From positions 85,740-149,739 of the forward strand of contig NZ_FYED01000021.1 of NCBI RefSeq assembly GCF_900187565.1: a stretch of 64,000 nucleotides of DNA. The letters run 5' to 3'. Source of the stretch: Pseudomonas sp. Irchel 3A7. GTDB taxonomy: Bacteria > Pseudomonadota > Gammaproteobacteria > Pseudomonadales > Pseudomonadaceae. Below the pieces are notes generated by a model, which saw only the letters and a program-made list of their open reading frames with translations, was not told the origin of the DNA and searched no databases. This document shows positions 15,864 through 24,606 of this stretch, one piece after another; position 1 is the first letter of the stretch; each line of letters starts with the position of its first letter. The position numbers and the translations under genes were made by a program.

Positions 15864-17384
15864 TTAGAAGAAGCCCAGCGGATTGATGTCGTAGCTCACC
15901 AGCAGGTTTTTGGTCTGCTGATAGTGATCGAGCATCATTTTGTGGGTTTCACGGCCGACACCGGACTTTTTGTAACCGCCGAACGCGGCATGCGCCGGGT
16001 ACAGGTGGTAGCAGTTGGTCCACACACGACCGGCCTTGATGGCGCGGCCCATGCGGTAGGCGCGGTTGATGTCGCGGGTCCAGAGGCCGGCACCCAGGCC
16101 GAACTCGGTGTCGTTGGCGATGGCCAGGGCTTCGGCTTCGTCCTTGAAGGTGGTGATGCTCACCACCGGGCCAAAGATCTCTTCCTGGAACACGCGCATT
16201 TTGTTGGTGCCCTTGAGCAAGGTCGGCTGGATGTAATACCCGCTTGCCAGATTGCCTTCGAGTTTTTCCACCTTGCCGCCGGTCAGCAGCTCGGCGCCTT
16301 CGCCCTTGGCGATTTCCAGGTACGAAAGGATTTTGTCGAATTGCTGCTCGGATGCCTGGGCGCCGACCATGGTGTCAGTGTCCAGCGGGTCGCCGCGCTT
16401 GATCGACAGGACTTTTTTCATCACCTCTATCATGAAGTCGTCGTAGATCGATTCCTGCACCAATGCGCGGGAAGGGCAGGTGCAGACTTCGCCCTGGTTG
16501 AAGAATGCCAGCACCAGGCCTTCCGCGGCTTTTTCGATGAAGGACGGTTCGGCTTGCATGATGTCTTCAAAGAAAATGTTCGGCGATTTGCCACCCAGCT
16601 CCACGGTGGACGGAATGATGTTTTCGGCCGCGCATTTCATGATGTGCGAGCCAACCGGGGTCGAGCCGGTAAAGGCGATTTTGGCGATGCGCTTGCTGGT
16701 GGCCAGGGCTTCGCCGGCTTCTTTACCGAAGCCTTGCACGATGTTCAGCACGCCAGGTGGCAGCAGGTCGCCGATCAGTTCGACCAGGACGGTAATGCCC
16801 AGCGGGGTTTGCTCGGCAGGCTTGAGCACCACGCAGTTACCGGCAGCCAGGGCCGGGGCAAGTTTCCAGGCGGCCATCAGGATCGGGAAGTTCCACGGGA
16901 TGATCTGCCCGACCACGCCCAGCGGTTCATGGATGTGATAGGCCACGGTGTTGCCGTCGATTTCGGCAGCGCTGCCTTCCTGGGCGCGGATGCAACCGGC
17001 GAAGTAGCGGAAGTGGTCGGCGGCCAGCGGGATATCGGCGTTGAGGGTTTCCCGCACGGCTTTGCCGTTGTCCCAGGATTCGGTGATTGCCAGCAGTTCG
17101 AGGTTTTCTTCGATGCGGTCGGCGATTTTCAGCAGCACCAGCGAGCGAGCCTGGGCGGACGTGGCGCCCCAGGCATCGGCCGCCGCGTGGGCAGCGTCCA
17201 GGGCCTTGTCGATGTCTTCGGCCGTGGAACGGGGGAATTCGGCAATCGGTTGGCCATTCACTGGCGAGGTATTGGTGAAGTACTGACCTTTGACAGGCGC
17301 GACGAACTCGCCGCCGATGTAGTTACCGTACTTGCTCTTGAACGAAACGATAGCGCCTTCAGTACCGGGGTGAGCGTAACGCAT
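15864..17384 (-). CDS. exaC: NAD-dependent acetaldehyde dehydrogenase (ExaC-like)
   Basis: Oxidises the acetaldehyde released by ethanolamine ammonia-lyase to acetate. The 506-residue protein is a clear aldehyde dehydrogenase: Rossmann region GVVGQIIPWNFPILMAAWKLAPALAAGN, FTGSTPVG loop, catalytic glutamate in VELGGKSPNI and catalytic cysteine in NQGEVCTCPSRALVQ. The double Cys-Thr-Cys form is typical of the ExaC/AcoD branch. The ATG at 17384 has an AAGGAGAG ribosome site; the frame extends upstream but that part is not credible protein. A sigma-54 promoter lies 65-80 bases upstream and the activator gene eatR is divergent. Confidence 0.96.
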   Translation of the reverse strand: MRYAHPGTEGAIVSFKSKYGNYIGGEFVAPVKGQYFTNTSPVNGQPIAEFPRSTAEDIDKALDAAHAAADAWGATSAQARSLVLLKIADRIEENLELLAITESWDNGKAVRETLNADIPLAADHFRYFAGCIRAQEGSAAEIDGNTVAYHIHEPLGVVGQIIPWNFPILMAAWKLAPALAAGNCVVLKPAEQTPLGITVLVELIGDLLPPGVLNIVQGFGKEAGEALATSKRIAKIAFTGSTPVGSHIMKCAAENIIPSTVELGGKSPNIFFEDIMQAEPSFIEKAAEGLVLAFFNQGEVCTCPSRALVQESIYDDFMIEVMKKVLSIKRGDPLDTDTMVGAQASEQQFDKILSYLEIAKGEGAELLTGGKVEKLEGNLASGYYIQPTLLKGTNKMRVFQEEIFGPVVSITTFKDEAEALAIANDTEFGLGAGLWTRDINRAYRMGRAIKAGRVWTNCYHLYPAHAAFGGYKKSGVGRETHKMMLDHYQQTKNLLVSYDINPLGFF

Positions 17385-17448
17385 GATGGTTCTCTCCTTG
17401 CTTTTGTGCTTATAGGGAGTCGCGCATGTGCGCTTGCTATAAGCGTAG

Positions 17449-17464
17449 AGCAAAGGCTGGGCCA
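17449..17464 (-). promoter_or_regulatory. Sigma-54 promoter upstream of exaC
   Basis: Minus-strand TGGCCCAGCCTTTGCT carries the invariant GG-N10-GC and the TTGCT -12 box; the -24 box departs from consensus at two positions. Expected start near 17437, about 53 bases before the exaC ATG. Confidence 0.75.
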
Positions 17465-17527
17465 TCGCCCTGCAGGTCAGGCAAATCAAGGCCTTGCGTT
17501 ATTTTTGTCAGACGGGCGGGCTGCGAC

Positions 17528-17587
17528 TGTGACGCTTTCGGTACAGGCCCCGTGACACTTTGTACCGTTCATGGCACAGGCTGTGAC
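17528..17587. promoter_or_regulatory. Candidate activator binding sites for EatR
   Basis: Three direct (T)GTGAC words start at 17528, 17552 and 17582. An inverted repeat, CGGTACA (17539-17545) and TGTACCG (17561-17567), lies between them. The cluster is 65-140 bases upstream of the exaC sigma-54 promoter, the usual distance for enhancer sites. Identification is by position and symmetry. Confidence 0.45.
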
Positions 17588-17684
17588 TACCCGGTCTTGC
17601 CAGCATTGCATTGCAGGCTAGGCTGGAGGATGCTCGGCATCACCTCATGCACGGGTCGCCGAGCCCCGGGGAGAACAATAAGAA

Positions 17685-19595
17685 ATGCACGACAATCATT
17701 TGAGTCGCCATGCCCAACAAGTATTGACCGTGACGCAGGGCAAAACCCACCTGCACGGTCCGGGCAGTGATCCGTCCATCGCCCGCTCGTGGCTGCGCTG
17801 TCTTGAGGACTATCACCTGGACCCGGCCCTGACCATCGCACCGACGGTACTGGAGCATGGGCGCGTGCTTGAAAGCCGCGAACGCCTGCAGCAAGTGCTG
17901 CACATTGCCGGCAACGAAATGACCAGTCTGCATCAACAGCTCTCCGGTTCCGGGCACGCGGTGCTGCTGACCGACGCGCGTGGCGTGATCCTCAACTGCG
18001 TGACGGCCCCTGCCGAGCGGAAGATTTTCGAACGCGCCGGGCTTTGGCTTGGCGCTGACTGGAGCGAGGCCTGCGAAGGCACCAACGGCATCGGTACCTG
18101 CCTGGTGGAGCGTCAGGCGCTGACGATCCATCAGGACGAACATTTTCGCGGCCGCCATACCGGCCTGACGTGCTCGGCGAGCCCGGTGTTTGACCCTCAT
18201 GGTGAGCTGCTGGCGGTGCTTGATGTGTCTTCGGCGCGCCACGACGTATCGCGCCAGAGCCAGTTTCACACCATGGCCCTGGTCAATCTTTCGGCGAAGA
18301 TGATCGAGAGCTGCTATTTCCTGCGTTATTTCGACAACCAATGGCTGCTGCGTTTTCATCTGCAGGCCGAGTCCGTCGGGCTGTTCAGTGAAGGCTTGTT
18401 GGCGTTCGACGGGGAAGGGCGGATCTGCGCGGTCAATCAGAGCGCACTGAACCTTTTGGGGCATGTGCGCGGTGGTTTGCTGGGCAAGCCGGTGGAAGCG
18501 TTTTTCGACTGTGCACTCGATGATCTGCTCGGCCGCGCGAGCGTCAATGCCAGTGCCAGTTGGCCGCTGCGTACCCGCGACGGGCGCAGCCTGTTTGCCG
18601 TGTTGCGCGGCCAGCCGCGCCGTGTGCCGGTGCCGCTGGTCCCCAGCCCGGTCATTGAAGAGCGTGCACCGCTGTCGGGCATCTGTCTGGGCGATGCCGC
18701 GTTGCAAGCGGATTTCCGCAAGGCTCTGCGTGTGTACGAACGCGATGTGCCGCTGCTGATCAACGGTGAAACCGGGTCGGGCAAAGAGGCCTTTGCCAAA
18801 GCCGTCCATCAGGCCAGCCAACGGGCTGCGAAAGCCTTCGTCGCCCTCAACTGCGCGGCCATTCCCGAAAGCCTGATCGAGAGCGAACTGTTCGGTTATC
18901 GCGGCGGCAGTTTTACCGGTGCGCGCAAGGAAGGCATGCGCGGCAAGTTGCAGCAGGCCGATGGCGGAACCTTGTTCCTCGATGAAATCGGGGACATGCC
19001 CCTGGCCTTGCAGACGCGGCTATTGAGGGTGCTCGAAGATCGTCAGGTAGTGCCGATCGGTGGCGAGCCCCAGGCGATCAACGTGCGGATCATCAGCGCC
19101 ACGCACCGTAACTTGCTGGAGCGGGTGCAGGACGGCAGTTTTCGCGAGGACCTGTATTACCGACTCAACGGCCTGGAAGTGGCGCTGCCGGCATTACGCG
19201 ATCGCAGTGACAAGTCGCAGTTGCTCGACTTTTTACTGGCCGAAGAGGCGGGCGGGGAAGCGGTGCAGATCGATGGAACGGCCAGGGAGGCGTTGCTCGG
19301 GTTTGCCTGGCCGGGCAACGTTCGGCAGTTGCGCAATGTGCTGCGCACGTTGGCGGCGTTGTGTGACGGCGGGCGGATCGGTTTGGAGGATTTGCCGGCG
19401 ATGATCCGACAGGCACGACCGATGGTCGCGCAGTCAGCTGAAGAGTCCGACCATCCGCTGGAGGATGCCGAGCGGCTGGCGTTGTTGAATGCGCTGGAGC
19501 AGACGCGTTGGCATATGACGCATACGGCGCAACAGCTGGGCGTCAGTCGTAACACGCTCTATAGAAAGCTGCGCAAGCACGGGATAGCCCGTTAA
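17685..19595 (+). CDS. eatR: Sigma-54-dependent activator of ethanolamine catabolism (AcoR type)
   Basis: A 636-residue enhancer-binding protein. The N-terminal third is an AcoR-type sensory region with a GAF-like fold (AGLWLGADWSEACEGTNGIGTCLVERQALTI, in part, near residues 115-145), and a PAS-like stretch follows near 230-310. The AAA+ domain has Walker A GETGSGKE, the sigma-54 contact loop as GSFTGA (the AcoR variant of GAFTGA) and Walker B GGTLFLDEIGDM. A Fis-type helix-turn-helix ends the protein (TAQQLGVSRNTLYRKLRKHG). It is divergent from exaC. In P. aeruginosa the corresponding gene, EatR, activates the ethanolamine genes with RpoN; the effector here is inferred to be ethanolamine or acetaldehyde. 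Confidence 0.92.
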   Translation: MHDNHLSRHAQQVLTVTQGKTHLHGPGSDPSIARSWLRCLEDYHLDPALTIAPTVLEHGRVLESRERLQQVLHIAGNEMTSLHQQLSGSGHAVLLTDARGVILNCVTAPAERKIFERAGLWLGADWSEACEGTNGIGTCLVERQALTIHQDEHFRGRHTGLTCSASPVFDPHGELLAVLDVSSARHDVSRQSQFHTMALVNLSAKMIESCYFLRYFDNQWLLRFHLQAESVGLFSEGLLAFDGEGRICAVNQSALNLLGHVRGGLLGKPVEAFFDCALDDLLGRASVNASASWPLRTRDGRSLFAVLRGQPRRVPVPLVPSPVIEERAPLSGICLGDAALQADFRKALRVYERDVPLLINGETGSGKEAFAKAVHQASQRAAKAFVALNCAAIPESLIESELFGYRGGSFTGARKEGMRGKLQQADGGTLFLDEIGDMPLALQTRLLRVLEDRQVVPIGGEPQAINVRIISATHRNLLERVQDGSFREDLYYRLNGLEVALPALRDRSDKSQLLDFLLAEEAGGEAVQIDGTAREALLGFAWPGNVRQLRNVLRTLAALCDGGRIGLEDLPAMIRQARPMVAQSAEESDHPLEDAERLALLNALEQTRWHMTHTAQQLGVSRNTLYRKLRKHGIAR

Positions 19596-19602
19596 ACGCG
19601 TT

Positions 19603-19735
19603 TTGTGGCGAGGGAGCTTGCTCCCGTTCGGCTGCAAGGCAGCCGCCTTCAAATGATTCGGTTTGTCAGAACCTTCGTGATTGCAGGTTTTGGGGCCGCT
19701 GCGCGACCCAGCGGGAGCAAGCTCCCTCGCCACAG
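19603..19735. repeat. REP pair (REPIN), family 2
   Basis: TGTGGCGAGGGAGCTTGCTC... and its reverse complement frame about 90 bases, with inner complementary GC-rich segments. It lies between eatR and mpl. Confidence 0.85.
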
Positions 19736-19801
19736 AAAAGCTAAAGGGTGCGATTTTCCCCTCCCTACGCTAACCTGCGGCCATGTTTTACGAGGTCGAC
19801 T

Positions 19802-21151
19802 ATGCACATTCATATTCTTGGTATCTGCGGCACTTTCATGGGTTCGATGGCGGTTCTGGCCAAAGAGCTGGGCCATCACGTGACGGGCTCCGATGCCAAC
19901 GTCTACCCGCCCATGAGCACTCAGCTTGAGGCTCAGGGCATCGAGTTGACCCAAGGCTACGACCCGGCCCAACTCGATCCGGCCCCCGACCTGGTGGTGA
20001 TCGGCAACGCCATGTCGCGCGGCAACCCGGCAGTGGAGTATGTGCTGAACAAAGGCCTGCCTTATGTCTCCGGCCCGCAATGGCTGGCCGACCACGTACT
20101 GCAAGGTCGCTGGGTGCTGGCGGTTGCCGGTACACACGGCAAGACCACCACCAGCAGCATGCTTGCCTGGGTACTGGAGCACGCGGGCATGAGCCCGGGC
20201 TTCCTGATTGGTGGCGTGCCCCAGAACTTCTCGGTGTCGGCGCGTCTGGGCGGCACACCGTTTTTCGTGATCGAAGCCGACGAATACGACAGCGCCTTTT
20301 TCGACAAACGCTCCAAGTTCGTTCACTACCGCCCGCGCACGGCGATCCTGAACAACCTGGAATTCGACCACGCCGATATCTTCCCGGACCTGCCCGCCAT
20401 CGAGCGCCAATTCCACCATCTGGTGCGGACCATCCCGAGCGAAGGCCTGGTGATTCATCCGACCACCGAACCGGCGTTGCAGCGTGTCATCGAAATGGGT
20501 TGCTGGACCCCGGTGCAAACCACCGGTGCTGGCGGTCAGTGGCAGGTCAAGTTGCTCAGTGAAGATGGATCGGCCTTTGAAGTGATGTTCGAAGGGGTTT
20601 CCCAAGGCGTGGTCGAGTGGGACATGACTGGCCAGCACAACGTTGCCAACGCACTGGCCACCCTGGCAGCCGCGCGGCATGTCGGCGTGGTGCCGTCCAT
20701 GGGCATCGCGGCATTGAGTGCTTTCAAAAGCGTGAAGCGGCGGATGGAGAAAGTCGGGGAGGTGCGTGGCATCACCATTTATGACGACTTCGCGCATCAC
20801 CCGACCGCCATCGCCACCACGCTTGATGGCCTGCGCAAGCGTATCGGCGATGCGCCGTTGATCGCGATCATCGAGCCGCGCTCCAACTCCATGAAGCTCG
20901 GCGCGCACCGCGACGGCTTGCCGGAAAGTGTGGTCGATGCCGATCAGGTGATCTGGTACGCACCGGCCAATCTCGGTTGGGACCTGGCAGCCACCGCCGC
21001 GCTGTGCACCGTGCCGTCGATTGTCAGCGACTCGCTGGAGGGCATCATCGAGCGCGTGAAAAGCCAGGCGCAACCGGGCACCCACGTGGTGATCATGAGC
21101 AACGGCGGTTTCGGCGGCCTGCACGGTAAACTCGCCGAGGCGCTCAAATGA
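19802..21151 (+). CDS. mpl: UDP-N-acetylmuramate:L-Ala-gamma-D-Glu-meso-DAP ligase
   Basis: Cytosolic Mur-ligase-family enzyme that recycles peptidoglycan by joining the released tripeptide to UDP-MurNAc with ATP. The 449 residues begin with the Rossmann motif HILGICGTFMGSMAVLAKELG. The ATP-binding loop AGTHGKTTTSSMLAW is near residue 110, FFVIEADEYDSAFFDKRSKF near 155-175, and the C-terminal DDFAHHPTAI and EPRSNSMKLG motifs follow. The ATG at 19802 is preferred because the family begins there. It overlaps ubiX by ATGA, so both are translated together. It belongs functionally with the many cell-wall genes of this window. Confidence 0.97.
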   Translation: MHIHILGICGTFMGSMAVLAKELGHHVTGSDANVYPPMSTQLEAQGIELTQGYDPAQLDPAPDLVVIGNAMSRGNPAVEYVLNKGLPYVSGPQWLADHVLQGRWVLAVAGTHGKTTTSSMLAWVLEHAGMSPGFLIGGVPQNFSVSARLGGTPFFVIEADEYDSAFFDKRSKFVHYRPRTAILNNLEFDHADIFPDLPAIERQFHHLVRTIPSEGLVIHPTTEPALQRVIEMGCWTPVQTTGAGGQWQVKLLSEDGSAFEVMFEGVSQGVVEWDMTGQHNVANALATLAAARHVGVVPSMGIAALSAFKSVKRRMEKVGEVRGITIYDDFAHHPTAIATTLDGLRKRIGDAPLIAIIEPRSNSMKLGAHRDGLPESVVDADQVIWYAPANLGWDLAATAALCTVPSIVSDSLEGIIERVKSQAQPGTHVVIMSNGGFGGLHGKLAEALK

Positions 21152-21780
21152 GCAATGGTCCGGATCGCATCACGCTGGCGATGACCGGCGCTTCTGGCGC
21201 CCAGTACGGCTTGCGCCTGCTCGACTGCCTGGTGCGCGAAGACCGCGAAGTGCACTTCCTGATTTCCAAGGCCGCGCAACTGGTAATGGCCACTGAAACC
21301 GATGTCACGCTGCCGGCCAAACCGCAAATGATGCAGGCCTTCCTCACCGAATACACCGGCGCCGCCGCCGGGCAGATCCGCGTGTATGGCAAGGAAGACT
21401 GGATGTCACCGGTGGCCTCGGGCTCCGGTGCGCCGGCGGCGATGGTGGTGGTACCGTGTTCCACCGGGACGCTGTCGGCCATCGCGACCGGTGCCTGCAA
21501 CAACCTGATCGAACGCGCTGCCGACGTGACATTGAAGGAGCGCCGTCAGCTGATTCTGGTGCCGCGCGAGGCGCCGTATTCGAGCATTCACCTGGAGCAC
21601 ATGCTCAAGTTGTCGAACATGGGCGTGACGATTCTGCCGGCATCGCCGGGCTTCTATCATCAGCCGCAAACCATCGACGATCTGATCGATTTCGTGGTGG
21701 CGCGGATTCTCAATCTGCTGGGTATTCCCCAGGACATGCTGCCACGTTGGGGCGAGCACCATCTGAGCAGTGATGAATAA
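21148..21780 (+). CDS. ubiX: Flavin prenyltransferase UbiX
   Basis: Makes prenylated FMN, the cofactor of the UbiD decarboxylase in ubiquinone synthesis. The 210-residue flavoprotein shows the family motifs TGASGAQYGLRLLDCL at the N-terminus (phosphate/flavin site), VVPCSTGTLSAIATGACNNLIERAADVTLKERR and LVPREAPYSSIHLEHMLKLSNMG, and PASPGFYHQPQTIDDLIDFVVARILN near the end. The start codon overlaps the mpl stop. The link between Mpl and UbiX is genomic rather than biochemical. Confidence 0.97.
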   Translation: MSNGPDRITLAMTGASGAQYGLRLLDCLVREDREVHFLISKAAQLVMATETDVTLPAKPQMMQAFLTEYTGAAAGQIRVYGKEDWMSPVASGSGAPAAMVVVPCSTGTLSAIATGACNNLIERAADVTLKERRQLILVPREAPYSSIHLEHMLKLSNMGVTILPASPGFYHQPQTIDDLIDFVVARILNLLGIPQDMLPRWGEHHLSSDE

Positions 21781-22057
21781 GCTGCTGATTATGTTGCTGG
21801 CGTTGCAATTGGTCGGCTGCGCCACGGCCCGTACGCTGGATGCCGCGAAACCGGGGGCGCCGGTGGTGTATGCGGGGACACGGCTGGATCTGTATGCGAT
21901 GAAGGGTGGCTGTTGCGCGAAGGATCGTTTCGGTGCTGAAGCTCCGAGTTATCCCGGGGTTGATCTGCCGGCCAGTGCGTTGCTCGACACGTTGCTGTTG
22001 CCGTTGTCGTTGTTGACGGTGTTGGGTGTGAGCTTTCAGGCGACGGGCGGGTTGTAA
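21773..22057 (+). CDS. YceK/YidQ family small lipoprotein
   Basis: A 94-residue lipoprotein with a lipobox LQLVGC and acylated cysteine near residue 15. The body (KPGAPVVYAGTRLDLYAMKGG, then PSYPGVDLPASALLDTLLLPLSLLT) matches the YceK/YidQ type, with a hydrophobic C-terminal half. It overlaps the end of ubiX by eight bases. An in-frame GTG one codon earlier is possible. Function is not established. A perfect palindrome follows directly as terminator. Confidence 0.82.
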   Translation: MNKLLIMLLALQLVGCATARTLDAAKPGAPVVYAGTRLDLYAMKGGCCAKDRFGAEAPSYPGVDLPASALLDTLLLPLSLLTVLGVSFQATGGL

Positions 22058-22063
22058 GGACAT

Positions 22064-22095
22064 TTGTGGCGAGGGAGCAAGCTCCCTCGCCACAA
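22064..22095. terminator. Perfect 32-base REP-derived palindrome
   Basis: Two family-2 REP arms of 15 bases meet with only AA between them, so the whole is self-complementary. It lies 7 bases after the lipoprotein stop and 9 before the end of the convergent gene at 22105, and probably terminates both. Confidence 0.75.
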
Positions 22096-22104
22096 GTCCG
22101 CAGA

Positions 22105-22746
22105 TTACTTGCCCAGCTTTCTCAGCTCATCCGACTCGACAATCCTGATCCCATCCTGCTCTTCCAGCGCCAGGCGCCACATGGCACGGGCCAGTTGGCA
22201 GGCTTCGATGCCGCGGTACTTGCCAGGGATCAATCGGGACAACGGTCCGACGAATTGCTCGGCCGCCCGTCGTTCGAGGCGCTCGCCCAGCAGCAGCGAA
22301 GGTCGGCAAATGGTCAGCTGTGGCCAGTTCTGTGCCCGCAATGCGTACTCCATCTCGCCTTTAACCCGGTTGTAGAAAATCGGAGATCTGCGGTCGGCCC
22401 CCAATGCGCTGATCACGATCAGGTGCCGGGCGCCCATCTCCCTCGCACGTTTGGCGAATGCCACCACCATGTCCAGGTCCACCGCGCGAAATGCCTCCTC
22501 CGAGCCGGCTTGCTTGATGGTGGTGCCGAGGCAGCAATAGGCGATGTCGACGCGACCGTTCAACTGCGACAGAAACACCGCCGGGTCGCCGACCGGGTTT
22601 TCAAGATGAGGGTGCTCGGCCAGGGGGCGGCGTGAGGGTGCCAGTACCCGTGAAATCGTTGGCTCATTGAGCAGACGATCGAGCAAATGTTCACCGGTCA
22701 AACCAGTGGCTCCGGCAAGCAATACGTGCTGAGGCGTCAAGTACAT
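22105..22746 (-). CDS. NAD(P)-binding oxidoreductase-like protein (HTATIP2/NmrA type)
   Basis: A 213-residue atypical short-chain dehydrogenase fold. The N-terminal dinucleotide-binding motif is HVLLAGATGLTGEHLLDRLL (TGxxGxxG form). AYCCLGTTIKQAGSEEAF, then RHLIVISALGADRRSPIFYNRVKGEMEYAL, contains the serine and YNRxKG tyrosine-lysine pair expected for the family, and CRPSLLLGERLERR follows. Such proteins resemble eukaryotic HTATIP2/TIP30 and are mostly uncharacterised; substrate unknown. It may share a promoter region with no close partner on its strand. Confidence 0.85.
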   Translation of the reverse strand: MYLTPQHVLLAGATGLTGEHLLDRLLNEPTISRVLAPSRRPLAEHPHLENPVGDPAVFLSQLNGRVDIAYCCLGTTIKQAGSEEAFRAVDLDMVVAFAKRAREMGARHLIVISALGADRRSPIFYNRVKGEMEYALRAQNWPQLTICRPSLLLGERLERRAAEQFVGPLSRLIPGKYRGIEACQLARAMWRLALEEQDGIRIVESDELRKLGK

Positions 22747-22772
22747 AGTGTTTCTCCCTTGATACTGTCAGC

Positions 22773-24491
22773 TTAGTTGTTCTTTGTATCCTTGCTGTCA
22801 ATCGAGACATTTTGCAGCGCTTTGCGTGCCTGCTGTTTACGCAACAATTGCCAGTGTGACAGTACGGTTTTCGGTGCCCAGATCTGCGGCTCGGAGGCCT
22901 CGTAGTTATCGGCCAGTTCGCGCTCGGCGACGGTGGCCTTGGCCAGTTTGAAGGCTTGCTCCAGATCGTCTGTCTGGTTCAAGGCCTGGGCAAACAGGGC
23001 GTCGCCGAAGTAGGTGAAATTGGCTTCTTCCGAGCAGCCGAACGATACGCGGTCGGCCCGCGAAGCGGTCATGATCAGCGTCCGTTCGTCCTTGAGGGCG
23101 GGAATGAAACCGCCGGAGTAGCAGGCTGAAATCACGATGACCTTGTCGCGGTTTTTCAGGGGGGCGAGCACCGCGGCCAGTTCGTCGGCCGGCAGGTCGG
23201 CCAGCTCCATGCGTGGCTGGTCGAGTACCAGTTCGTGCTCGCTGGTGCCGTGGCTGGTCAGGTAGATGAATATCAGATCTTCCGGGCCGCTGCGTTCGGC
23301 CAGGGTCACGGATGCGCGGCGCAGGTTTTCCCGGGTGGCCATCGGCCGGTCGCCGAGGTGATCGCGATGGTTCACCAGGCGGATCTGGCCAAAGGCACCG
23401 AAACGGCTGGTGAGCATGTTGGCCACGTAGTCGGATTCTCGCAGGAACACACTCTGCTTGCCGTCGCCGCCCAGGGTCAGGGTGTACAGCTCGACCGCCG
23501 GGGTCGAGGCCGGTACGTTGCTTAATGCATCTTCGAGCAGCCGCCCCTGGGCCAGCAGTCCGAGTTCGAGGGTGTCGGGCAGCAACTTGCCATCGGCGTC
23601 GCGCACGCGCTGGCCGTTGATCCAGGTACCGCTGAGCACCGAGCCATCCGTCAGCACCAAGGTGCCGCGACCGGAATAGGTGTCGCTGTCGAACTGGCCG
23701 ATGTAGAAACTGCCGTCGGCCAGGTTCAAGCGGCCCTGGCCGCTGAAACGCCAGTCGTTGAAGTTACCGATGTAATGGCTGCCGTCGGCGCCGATCAGCT
23801 CGCCTTTGCCGTTGAGTGAGCCTTCCTTGAATTGACCCAGCCAGACATCGCCGTCCGCGTTTTCGTAGCGACCCTTGCCGTGCAGTTGATTGTTCTTGAA
23901 GCCACCGACGTAGATGTCACCGTCAGCGCTGTTGAATGTCCCGTTGCCTTCCAGTTGGCCGTCGACGAAATGCCCGGTGAACTGATTGCCATTACCGTCG
24001 CCGCGCTGGCCTTCGCCGTTGGGTTTACCGTGGGCGAACTGACCCTGGTACGCGCTGCCGTCTTCGAGTTCCAGGCGACCGAGCCCTGAATACTGATCGG
24101 CCTTGAACTCGCCACGATAAGTCATGCCGTTTTCTTTGAGGGTGCCTTCGCCGTCGCGCCGGCCTAGCTTGAAACCACCGTTGTAGCTGCTGCCATTCGT
24201 TCTCAGGCTACCCTGGCCATCGAACAGGCCTTTGTTGAATTGCCCGCGATAGACCTCGCCGTTGCTGCCGTGCCATTCGCCCTGGCCATGCCATTGTCCC
24301 TTGTCAAACTCGCCGGCATACCAGCTGCCGTTCGGGTAATCGATGCGGCCCTGGCCTTGCAACAATCCATCGACCAGGTCACCGCGATAGCGTCCGCCGT
24401 CCGGCAGGCGAGCGTCGGGAGGCAGCGGCGATTCGCCGTCGCCGCAAGCGGTGAGCATCAGGGTCAGGGCAAGGAGTGCAAGTAGGCGCAT
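22773..24491 (-). CDS. MORN-repeat lipoprotein with C13 (legumain/caspase-like) peptidase domain
   Basis: A 572-residue protein beginning with a lipoprotein signal (LTLMLTAC-G, cysteine 16). Residues about 28-285 hold eleven MORN repeats of about 23 residues (pattern DGSxYxGxFxxGxxxGxGxL) plus a worn twelfth. The C-terminal part is a clan CD cysteine peptidase of C13 type: H414 in IYLTSHGTSEHE and C457 in VIVISACYSGGF form the dyad, 43 residues apart. RADRVSFGCSEEANFTYFGDALF completes the fold. MORN repeats usually bind lipids or proteins. The combination suggests a membrane-anchored protease; its substrate is unknown. It is followed by the oxidoreductase gene after 26 bases. Confidence 0.9.
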   Translation of the reverse strand: MRLLALLALTLMLTACGDGESPLPPDARLPDGGRYRGDLVDGLLQGQGRIDYPNGSWYAGEFDKGQWHGQGEWHGSNGEVYRGQFNKGLFDGQGSLRTNGSSYNGGFKLGRRDGEGTLKENGMTYRGEFKADQYSGLGRLELEDGSAYQGQFAHGKPNGEGQRGDGNGNQFTGHFVDGQLEGNGTFNSADGDIYVGGFKNNQLHGKGRYENADGDVWLGQFKEGSLNGKGELIGADGSHYIGNFNDWRFSGQGRLNLADGSFYIGQFDSDTYSGRGTLVLTDGSVLSGTWINGQRVRDADGKLLPDTLELGLLAQGRLLEDALSNVPASTPAVELYTLTLGGDGKQSVFLRESDYVANMLTSRFGAFGQIRLVNHRDHLGDRPMATRENLRRASVTLAERSGPEDLIFIYLTSHGTSEHELVLDQPRMELADLPADELAAVLAPLKNRDKVIVISACYSGGFIPALKDERTLIMTASRADRVSFGCSEEANFTYFGDALFAQALNQTDDLEQAFKLAKATVAERELADNYEASEPQIWAPKTVLSHWQLLRKQQARKALQNVSIDSKDTKNN

Positions 24492-24606
24492 AGCGGGTTC
24501 CGGGCAATTAGGCGACCGAGTATGCCGCAGCTATGTGTCCATATACAGGCGGTAGAAAAAAGCAGCAGGTGCGAAACAGCATGAGCTGCTTCGCATCCGG
24601 GAAGGT

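Noticed and set aside
17385..17489. 35-codon extension of exaC
   Set aside because: It covers the mapped sigma-54 promoter region and has no family similarity; the ATG at 17384 has a strong ribosome site.
15795..17555. 586-codon forward frame opposite exaC
   Set aside because: Same effect: it mirrors the aldehyde dehydrogenase gene and starts inside a REP.
22850..24400. Tandem DNA repeats in the MORN gene as a separate repeat array
   Set aside because: The periodicity of about 69 bases is that of the coded MORN units; the bases themselves have diverged, so it is a protein-level repeat.
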